DNA of 5,134 nt from an uncultured Lachnospiraceae bacterium. Lineage in GTDB: Bacteria; Bacillota; Clostridia; Lachnospirales; Lachnospiraceae. The notes below the pieces were generated by a model, which worked only from the letters and a program-made list of their open reading frames with translations, made no database searches and was not told the origin of the DNA. Shown here one piece after another: positions 1 to 4,646 of the stretch. The stretch covers positions 1 to 5,134 of the forward strand of contig CANQEC010000192.1 of the NCBI GenBank assembly GCA_947594335.1. Reading direction: 5' to 3'. A program made the position numbers and the translations under genes. How positions within the stretch are numbered: the stretch's first letter is position 1; every line of letters starts with the position of its first letter.

Positions 1-941
1 CTGCTGTACACCAGAGCGTAATCCTCCACATGGAACAGGAGCTTTGTTCCGTCGTCCAGCGTCACCTCCGAGTCTCCCGTGACGAGTTCCTTCACGATAT
101 ATTCTCCCGGGTTTCCGCTCGAACTCGAATTTTTCACGATAACCCCTTTCGAGTCCAGATAACAGTACCACGTCTCAAACGCCGGCTTTACGACAGAATT
201 TTCGATCACAACGCTCTCTCCGGATGTGACCTTTCCGCTTTTTCCTCCCAGATCATAGCTTTGAAGATAACCGCTCGGAATCGAGATATATTTCCAGGCG
301 GACTCACTCATCGCGTACAGGGAAATCTCCTGAGACACCCCGCCTTCGGCGGCCGCTTCTGCGAAAACGTTCTCTTCTATTAAAGCTTCCGGATCTGTCT
401 CGGACTCTACTTCCGTGTTTTGTCCATCGGATTCTTCTGTGATGCCTGTATCTGCGATTTCTTCAGCAACGTCTGCATCTGTGACTTCTTCCGCGATGTC
501 CGCATCCATGATTCCTTCTGCGATGCCTGCATCCGTGATTTCTTCTGAACCTTCAGGAAGCACGATCCCGGTTTCGTCAGGCAGACAAATGCCGTCGTTT
601 TCTTCTGGCAGCTGTACAGAATCTGACCCGCTGCTGTCATTTTCCGTACTCCCGGTTTCAGGATCTGGATCCGGCTCTGCCGAAGTAACCTCCTCCACCG
701 AGACAATCTCTATATCTGCCTCGGCGGGCGATTCTGCATTCCCCGTATCCGCCGAACCCTCCGGGATATCCGGAATCTCCACATCCTGCATCTCGGCTGG
801 CTCCAGAATGTCCTGGCTCTCCACACTCTGCACTTTAGCCATATCCTGATTCTCATCTGCGGACAGACTCTCCGCGCACGCTCCCACTCCCTGCAGCGCC
901 AGCAAAGCTGCCATCAGCGCCGCCACAATCCTCTTTTTCAT
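1..941 (-). CDS. Secreted acidic repeat protein, 3' end beyond window
   Basis: The frame is open from the ATG at 941 to base 1 (313 residues, no stop), so the C-terminus is missing. I chose this start because GGAGG sits 7 nt upstream and the N-terminus is a classic signal peptide: MKKR, then a hydrophobic stretch (residues 5-20), then GACAES. Two exits are possible. Signal peptidase I could cut after A21-C22-A23, or V19-G20-A21-C22 could act as a lipobox and make it a lipoprotein. Residues about 24-200 are Glu/Asp/Ser/Pro-rich low complexity and include four tandem 9-residue repeats (133-168). This looks like an extended acidic linker or wall-spanning region. From about residue 205 (SLYAMSESAWKYISIPSG) the sequence becomes folded-looking, with alternating beta-type segments and aromatic residues. 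I do not recognise this domain. It has its own promoter and is probably unrelated in function to the upstream genes. That it is exported is well supported; its role is unknown. Confidence 0.85.
   Translation of the reverse strand, partial: MKKRIVAALMAALLALQGVGACAESLSADENQDMAKVQSVESQDILEPAEMQDVEIPDIPEGSADTGNAESPAEADIEIVSVEEVTSAEPDPDPETGSTENDSSGSDSVQLPEENDGICLPDETGIVLPEGSEEITDAGIAEGIMDADIAEEVTDADVAEEIADTGITEESDGQNTEVESETDPEALIEENVFAEAAAEGGVSQEISLYAMSESAWKYISIPSGYLQSYDLGGKSGKVTSGESVVIENSVVKPAFETWYCYLDSKGVIVKNSSSSGNPGEYIVKELVTGDSEVTLDDGTKLLFHVEDYALVYS
438..545 (-). repeat. Four tandem 27-bp (9-residue) acidic coding repeats
   Basis: Within the secreted-protein gene, four in-frame 27-bp units follow each other without gaps at 545-519, 518-492, 491-465 and 464-438. 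They encode EEITDAGIA, EGIMDADIA, EEVTDADVA and EEIADTGIT, and a partial fifth unit (EES) follows. The consensus is E-E-I-x-D-A-[DG]-I-A. The acidic and small/hydrophobic positions are kept while codons differ, so the repeat is old enough to have diverged but is held at protein level. Unit number could vary between strains by slippage or recombination. Confidence 0.85.
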
Positions 942-972
942 TCTCCCGCCTCCGTTTCTGATACTTTTTTTA

Positions 973-1001
973 ATCATACACGAATCCAATTCAGCTGGCA
1001 A
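973..1001 (-). promoter_or_regulatory. Sigma-A type promoter of the secreted-protein gene
   Basis: On the minus strand the -35 box TTGCCA (1001-996) and the -10 box TATGAT (978-973) are separated by exactly 17 nt. Each matches the TTGACA/TATAAT consensus at 5 of 6 positions. Transcription would begin near 966, giving a leader of about 25 nt that carries the GGAGG site before the ATG at 941. No extended -10 TGn is present. This supports separate transcription of the secreted-protein gene. Confidence 0.7.
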
Positions 1002-1037
1002 TCTTAAAAGAAAGAGCATCTCCTCTGCCCGGCTGAA
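990..1037. promoter_or_regulatory. Inverted repeat overlapping the -35 box, possible operator
   Basis: TTCAGCTGG (990-998) is mirrored by CCGGCTGAA (1029-1037), giving 9-bp arms with one mismatched position and a 30-bp spacer. The proximal arm covers half of the -35 box (996-1001). The spacing would fit a dimeric DNA-binding regulator touching two sites, or the arms could pair as a loose hairpin in read-through RNA from the VWA gene. Arms this short can arise by chance. Confidence 0.3.
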
Positions 1038-1086
1038 ATCTTGAAACTATGGTAGCGCAAAGACAGACTTTATTTTTTCATGACCC

Positions 1087-1121
1087 GATCCGGTATTTTT
1101 TCCGCACGGATCAGCGCTTTT
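1087..1121 (+). other. Inverted repeat followed by T-tract (terminator-like on plus strand)
   Basis: GATCCG (1087-1092) and CGGATC (1107-1112) form a perfect 6-bp stem with a 14-nt loop. They are followed 5 nt later by a T run that starts at 1117 and overlaps the VWA gene's stop codon on the other strand. Read on the plus strand this resembles a weak intrinsic terminator. Read on the minus strand, the direction of all genes here, the stem has no T-tract after it. It could terminate antisense transcription or be an incidental hairpin. No proper terminator for the VWA gene is visible. Confidence 0.3.
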
Positions 1122-2294
1122 TTATTCCTCGATGTAAATCACCTCTCCCCACGGCGGACGGACGTCGGAATTGATGATGACCCACAGCACCGGAACCCCC
1201 ATCGCGCAGCTCTCATTCGGAAACGGCGCGCAGCCGTCCGTCATTATGACGACTGCTTCCGGAAGATCGTCCTTCATATGTTCCTGCATGTACCAGAATA
1301 TGGCACGGAAACTTGTTCCGCCGCCTCCCACGGGCGTGCATTTCTCCAGATCCACGACCGATTCAAACTCGGCCGGCTCCGTCACCGCATAGTCGAAGTA
1401 GGAGAGTTTCCCCTTAAAATTTCTGAACTGAAAGAACGCCTGCCTGATTTCCCCGACCAGGGCAGTCAGTTCTTCCTTCGTTATAGATCCGGAGGTATCC
1501 ACGCAGAACCAGATGTTCCGGATGGCGCCGCTCTCCTCAGGCCCGAAAGCCGGCAGGATAAGGTCCGAATAACTGTACCTCTTGTCGTACGGGATAAAAC
1601 TGTAATCCTCCCTGTTCATGACCTGATGCAGAAAACTCTGCAGATGCTTTCTCCAGTCAATTTTCGATTCTCTGTAACCCCCGAAAATTTCTCTGGCCTT
1701 TTGACAGACCTTGTCGCCTGCCATATATTTTTTCGCCTCCCGGATATGATTCTCCCACTCATATTCCTCGGCTCCGTCCGGATCGATGTGGTTCCACTGA
1801 TCATGCCGGTCCAAAAATGCAGGATCCAGATCGAGCTTTTCCATTTCCGCGGCCTGCTTGCGCAGCAGCATGCCGTACACCTCCTCCGCCGTATAAAGCC
1901 TTCCTTCCTCCAGACCGGGCGTAAGGTGCATGAGATTGGCCCCGTCGATCTCAAACTCACGATATCCCATCGTCCAGAGCAGCATGGAATTTACCACAAT
2001 ATCGCACGCGACGTTATACAGATACCGCTGATGATTCGCTGCCCTCAGACAGTGCGCCAGCGCGCAGTGCATCACCTCATGCATCATGACCACCGCGGTC
2101 TGCTCATCATCAAGGCGGTTCACGAAAGCCGGATCAAACACGAGATACTTCATATCTGTGTAAGCCGTCCGGCAGTCTGCCAGTCCCAGCTGAAGGTGCA
2201 GCAGAAGCGTGCCCCAGAACGGATACCTGCACAGCAGCTTCGTCCTGATCTCCCGCAGCCTGTTCATAATTCTGCTCTTTTCTTTCTGATCCAT
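1122..2294 (-). CDS. VWA-like domain protein with DUF2201-type metallopeptidase domain
   Basis: This 390-residue protein has two domains. The N-terminal half carries H72-E-V-M-H76-CALA-H81, the HExxH zinc-protease-like signature of the putative metallopeptidase domain that accompanies DUF2201 proteins, followed by ACDIVVN (D98). The C-terminal part (about 258-390) is a VWA-like fold with a complete MIDAS: D266-T-S-G-S270, T327 in GGGGTS, and D353 in MTDG. It should therefore bind a divalent metal and a partner ligand. There is no signal peptide or membrane segment, so it is cytoplasmic. An ATG at 2339 would add 15 residues, but AAGGAGG lies 7 nt before the ATG at 2294, which I prefer. A MoxR-like ATPase is encoded just upstream. 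Family knowledge suggests the pair forms an ATP-driven remodelling or chaperone complex, with the VWA protein linking the ATPase to its target. Whether the HExxH site is proteolytically active is unknown. The domain call is firm; the biological role is not. Confidence 0.88.
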   Translation of the reverse strand: MDQKEKSRIMNRLREIRTKLLCRYPFWGTLLLHLQLGLADCRTAYTDMKYLVFDPAFVNRLDDEQTAVVMMHEVMHCALAHCLRAANHQRYLYNVACDIVVNSMLLWTMGYREFEIDGANLMHLTPGLEEGRLYTAEEVYGMLLRKQAAEMEKLDLDPAFLDRHDQWNHIDPDGAEEYEWENHIREAKKYMAGDKVCQKAREIFGGYRESKIDWRKHLQSFLHQVMNREDYSFIPYDKRYSYSDLILPAFGPEESGAIRNIWFCVDTSGSITKEELTALVGEIRQAFFQFRNFKGKLSYFDYAVTEPAEFESVVDLEKCTPVGGGGTSFRAIFWYMQEHMKDDLPEAVVIMTDGCAPFPNESCAMGVPVLWVIINSDVRPPWGEVIYIEE

Positions 2295-2301
2295 CCCTGC
2301 T

Positions 2302-2308
2302 CCTCCTT
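2302..2308 (-). promoter_or_regulatory. Shine-Dalgarno site fixing the VWA gene start
   Basis: AAGGAGG on the minus strand, with 7 nt between GGAGG and the ATG at 2294. The alternative upstream ATG at 2339 is preceded by ATCATATGACAGAAT, which holds no purine-rich ribosome site. The 390-residue start is therefore favoured over the 405-residue one. Confidence 0.75.
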
Positions 2309-2349
2309 TTTCCGGGCGCGATCCGTTCCCGTTACGCATATTCTGTCAT

Positions 2350-2370
2350 ATGATGCTGGGGTCCAAAGGT
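2350..2370 (+). repeat. Left terminal inverted repeat of the MITE-like element
   Basis: It begins ATGATGCTGGGGTC and ends AAAGGT. Against the reverse complement of the right terminus the mismatches are TG versus CA (element positions 8-9) and C versus G (position 15). Confidence 0.7.
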
Positions 2371-2391
2371 ATTTTGCTCCCATGATGCCAC

Positions 2392-2423
2392 GAATTGCTC
2401 CGCACTTCGTGCTTCTGCAATTC
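2392..2423. repeat. Hairpin 1 of the element (two-tier stem)
   Basis: Outer arms GAATTGC (2392-2398) and GCAATTC (2417-2423) pair perfectly over 7 bp. Inner arms GCAC (2402-2405) and GTGC (2409-2412) close a 3-nt loop. The internal loop is slightly asymmetric, 3 nt against 4. No T-tract follows on either strand, so it is not an intrinsic terminator. Confidence 0.65.
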
Positions 2424-2443
2424 TGAAACACCTCAAATCCGCA

Positions 2444-2462
2444 CATTTTTCCATGAAAAATG
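2444..2462. repeat. Hairpin 2 of the element (perfect 8-bp stem)
   Basis: CATTTTTC (2444-2451) and GAAAAATG (2455-2462) form a perfect 8-bp stem around a 3-nt CAT loop. It is AT-rich. In minus-strand RNA the sequence after it is GTGCGG-like rather than U-rich (TGCGG follows the stem), so termination is unlikely. Confidence 0.6.
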
Positions 2463-2493
2463 GCTCCTTTTCGGTGTTTTTGGGGTCTCAGTG

Positions 2494-2526
2494 TCATGCT
2501 TTTCCATGCGAGCATGGAACGCATGA
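2494..2526. repeat. Hairpin 3 of the element (14 paired bases, 2-nt loop)
   Basis: TTCCATGC (2502-2509) pairs with GCATGGAA (2512-2519) around a GA loop. The stem continues below a small internal loop (TT opposite C) with TCATGC (2494-2499) and GCATGA (2521-2526). This is the strongest fold in the element and lies directly against the right terminal repeat, as in REP/REPIN-type elements. Confidence 0.7.
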
Positions 2527-2546
2527 CCTTTCGACCCTGGCATCAT
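2526..2546 (-). repeat. Right terminal inverted repeat of the MITE-like element
   Basis: On the minus strand it begins ATGATGCCAGGGTC and ends AAAGGT. Its outermost base (2546) is the last base of the ATPase TGA stop codon (2548-2546). Its inner end overlaps the stem of the neighbouring hairpin by one base. Confidence 0.7.
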
Positions 2547-3640
2547 CACATGAACTGCCGGTTGCGCTTCATCCACTCACGGTACGCCGGTACGCCCGTC
2601 AGACGCGTCTTTATGGTTTCCTGAACCATGATGTCCCGGTAAAATTTCGCGGCGAAATCAACGGGAAACTTTTTCAGATACCGGCACGCGTTTTCCAGAT
2701 TCCAGTCCGTGATTCCATCCGGGTCTTCCAGGATCCGGGATGTGACCGCGGAGATCAGCGCGTACATGACATCCGGCTTTTTCGGACAGTCTTTCCCGTT
2801 TCCGTCAAGGATCTCCCCGATATCCGGGAGGTTCCGGTACACTTTGCACCAGGCCTCAAATTCCAGCGCCGCGGCAAGGCCGATGCAGCCGCTGATCAGG
2901 TGATGCACCTCCGACGGCGAATCCACCCCGGACGCCTTTAAGATATCGCTGACAAACATCCAGCTTCGCGGCGTCGGAAACGCCTCGTCATCCGTATTCG
3001 TTTCCGGGTGCAGTTTGCTGCTGTCAAAGGAGAGATACCCAAGGACAAACGGGTGAAGTCCTGTCTTTAACGCCCATTCCCGGAAACTCTCAAAATCTAC
3101 CTTGATTTCAAAGTGCATCAGTCTGTTCGCCAGCGCTCTTGGCATCTGATAGGCCACGCTCCGGTCCGTCACCCGGTTGCCGGCGGCGATGACGATCGTG
3201 TTGTCGGGAAGCTTGTGCTCGCCGACCGTCCGGTCCAGCGTGATCTGATAAGCCGCCGCCTGCACGGACTGCGGGGCCGCCGACAGTTCGTCCAGAAACA
3301 GAATATTCACGACATCTCGGCCCGGATCGAGATCAAAAATCTTCGGGCGGAGCCACTTTGTAAACTGCCGGTCTGCATCCGCTACGGGAACGCCTCTGAG
3401 ATCAACCGGCGAGAACAGCAGCAGACGCACATCTGTGACGCGCACCTTTTTTCCCGTATTTCTTTCGATGCTGCCGGCGATCTGCCGGACAGCCGCCGAT
3501 TTTCCTATGCCGGGAGGTCCCCAGAGAAAAACTCCCGGCACCTCTGTCATTTTCATTCCCTGGCTGATCATTGCCGTGTACAGCGCGGCAAGCTCATTTG
3601 TCAGCGCTGTGACGGAAAGAGCTGAAATATTTGTACTCAT
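2546..3640 (-). CDS. MoxR-like AAA+ ATPase
   Basis: This 364-residue cytoplasmic ATPase has a complete nucleotide site: Walker A G41-PPGIG-K47-S48, Walker B N112-ILFL-D117-E118, and sensor-1 N155 in VIAAGN. It also has an arginine-finger-like stretch MPRALANRL (R168, R173) and a sensor-2-like PTPRSW (R225). The C-terminal about 130 residues form the usual helical lid and extension. The layout fits the MoxR branch of AAA+ proteins, which typically act as ring-shaped remodelling factors with a VWA partner, and such a partner is the next gene downstream. I start at the ATG at 3640 because AGGGGG lies 7 nt before it. The in-frame ATG at 3646 is only 1 nt from that site. Upstream is a 154-bp gap after the helicase remnant, where I found no convincing promoter. 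The stop codon abuts or is partly made by a MITE-like repeat, so the native C-terminus may have been altered. The ATPase call is firm; the substrate is unknown. Confidence 0.9.
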   Translation of the reverse strand: MSTNISALSVTALTNELAALYTAMISQGMKMTEVPGVFLWGPPGIGKSAAVRQIAGSIERNTGKKVRVTDVRLLLFSPVDLRGVPVADADRQFTKWLRPKIFDLDPGRDVVNILFLDELSAAPQSVQAAAYQITLDRTVGEHKLPDNTIVIAAGNRVTDRSVAYQMPRALANRLMHFEIKVDFESFREWALKTGLHPFVLGYLSFDSSKLHPETNTDDEAFPTPRSWMFVSDILKASGVDSPSEVHHLISGCIGLAAALEFEAWCKVYRNLPDIGEILDGNGKDCPKKPDVMYALISAVTSRILEDPDGITDWNLENACRYLKKFPVDFAAKFYRDIMVQETIKTRLTGVPAYREWMKRNRQFM

Positions 3641-3647
3641 CACCATT

Positions 3648-3653
3648 CCCCCT
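3648..3653 (-). promoter_or_regulatory. Shine-Dalgarno site fixing the ATPase start
   Basis: AGGGGG on the minus strand is separated by 7 nt from the ATG at 3640 and by only 1 nt from the ATG at 3646. This favours the shorter 364-residue product that begins MSTNIS. Confidence 0.65.
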
Positions 3654-3794
3654 GTCTGATTTTTCCTGATGTAACAACTGCCAAAAAAATTTCATCCATA
3701 TCACCGGCGGCCGCAAAGGAGCAGGCCTGATATCATCCGATCAAGCGGGAGGCGGCTTTTTCTCCTGCTCGCCTGCGCGCAAAGGCGCAGTCCA

Positions 3795-4646
3795 TCAGGC
3801 CGACAGATGCAGCCTTCTGTCGATCTCCTTCAGTTCCCCTGCGGTTTTCTCCGTCATCTCATCATACGGATTCCCGACACTTAATTCTTTTCTCACCTCG
3901 TCAAGCTGGCGGTACAGCAGCGCCAGCCTCTCCTTGCGCCGCTGCAGCGCGCCCGGAAGGCGGACCAGCATCTGGTCGATCCGGCGGCTGATGCCCGATG
4001 CCGACGCGCCCTTTATCCTGACCGTATATCTTGCCCCGCCCTGCTGCCTGATCAGGATAATGCTGGGACTCTCCGCCGGCATCCAGGCCGGCAGAAGCAC
4101 CTGAAACTTCTGATACCAGTCAAAAAGACGTTCGGAAGGTCTGCCGACATTGTCGGCAAGCGCCGCGAGCAGTTCCTCCCCGAATGACCGCCTCTCCGCT
4201 TCCGACATCCTCTTTCTGTGCGTGCGGTAGAAATTTATGTCATTCCGCGTACACAGGATCAGCTCTTCGTTCTTTTTGATCTCCATACGGACCGCGCGCT
4301 CCATATCCCGCATTTCCAGCAGCCTCTTCCGGCGCTGCCTCTGGGCGATTCTCAGCCGTTCCAGGCGGTTGGCCGTTTCCACTCTTGTCTTGATCAGGGA
4401 ATCTCCGATCGCCAGCGCTTTCGCCTCCGCGTACGACAAAACCGTATCCGCGATATCGGAATCCGAGCGGTGGCTCTCATCCATGGTTCCCTCCAGAAAA
4501 GAACTGATGAACTTCTGCTTGCTCTCAAGCAGCTGCCAGGAATAACTGTCAAAGGAGCCTTCCGTTATGTAACGGTAAATGAAAACCTCCGGATTCTGGT
4601 TCCCCTGACGGATCAGTCTTCCCTCCCTTTGCACCATGTCAGTCGG
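3795..4646 (-). pseudogene. C-terminal remnant of a giant SNF2-type helicase, interrupted
   Basis: The 283 codons open with PTDMVQREGRLIRQGN, which is helicase motif VI (Q6, R10, R13, G15 counted from P1). Next comes EVFIYRYITEGSFDSYSWQLLESKQKF-type sequence (split here as 19-34 and on), then an acidic LSYAEAKALAIGD segment, then long charged probable coiled coils (about 85-145 and 230-283). This is the typical tail of the very large SNF2 helicase/N6-methylase-like proteins of clostridial conjugative elements and phages, usually around 2,000 residues or more. Here everything before motif VI is absent: an in-frame TGA (4649-4647) stands immediately upstream, followed by recombinase DNA. The ATG at 4637 lacks a ribosome site, so I treat this as a stranded 3' fragment, not a free gene. 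The 5' part should lie on the far side of the inserted element and could be rejoined by excision. The sequence is GC-rich (43 of 60 bases in 3901-3960). The stop at 3795 is followed by the gap before the ATPase gene. Confidence 0.8.

Larger units (their letters stand above)
2350..2546. mobile_element. MITE-like non-autonomous element with TIRs and three hairpins
   Basis: This 197-bp segment is bounded by 21-bp inverted repeats (2350-2370 and 2526-2546) that match at 18 of 21 positions and both read ATGATGC inward. Inside are three separate hairpins (2392-2423, 2444-2462, 2494-2526), and a further ATGATGCCA at 2382-2390 copies the right terminus. It has no transposase and no convincing gene, and it fills the gap between the ATPase and VWA genes. 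The architecture fits a MITE or REPIN-type repeat, mobilised in trans or folded as structured RNA. No clean target-site duplication is visible (left flank TCAT, right flank CACA). The right terminus touches the ATPase stop codon. One minus-strand frame, open until a TGA, contains HAFHARMEKHDTETPKTPK. I tentatively recall such peptides as spurious small proteins predicted repeatedly in clostridial genomes, which would fit a multicopy repeat. I cannot verify copy number here. Confidence 0.7.

Noticed and set aside
415..849. Serine-rich plus-strand frame resembling a low-complexity surface protein
   Set aside because: It is the antisense of the acidic Glu/Asp repeat region. GAA/GAT codons read backwards give Ser/Phe/Ile-rich sequence. 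It has no ribosome site and the minus-strand frame has a signal peptide and promoter.
2340..2372. Possible promoter for the VWA gene inside the element end (TTGGAC-17-GAATAT)
   Set aside because: The -35 matches consensus at only about half its positions and the -10 is poor, so it is not distinguishable from background.
1080..2426. Long plus-strand open frame of 448 codons
   Set aside because: It lies almost wholly antisense to the VWA/metallopeptidase gene, has His/Arg/Pro-rich composition with no recognisable motif, and runs into the MITE-like repeat. It is a shadow of the real frame in GC-rich DNA.
2264..2524. Minus-strand 86-codon open frame across the element and the VWA gene start
   Set aside because: It spans the hairpins and TIR of the repeat and ends within the VWA gene in another frame. 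The composition follows the palindromes, so I treat it as non-coding.
3113..3625. Plus-strand frames opposite the MoxR ATPase
   Set aside because: They are antisense to the Walker A/B coding region and have no motifs or ribosome sites of their own.
3719..3770. 7-bp inverted repeat GAGCAGG/CCTGCTC in the gap before the ATPase gene
   Set aside because: The arms are short, the spacer is 38 bp and no promoter elements are nearby. Chance occurrence in GC-rich sequence is likely. I found no convincing promoter for the ATPase gene in 3641-3794.
3773..3790. GC-rich hairpin just after the helicase stop as a terminator
   Set aside because: CTGCGC and GCGCAG form a 6-bp stem, but on the minus strand it is followed by GCGAGCAGG with no T-tract, so an intrinsic terminator is not supported.
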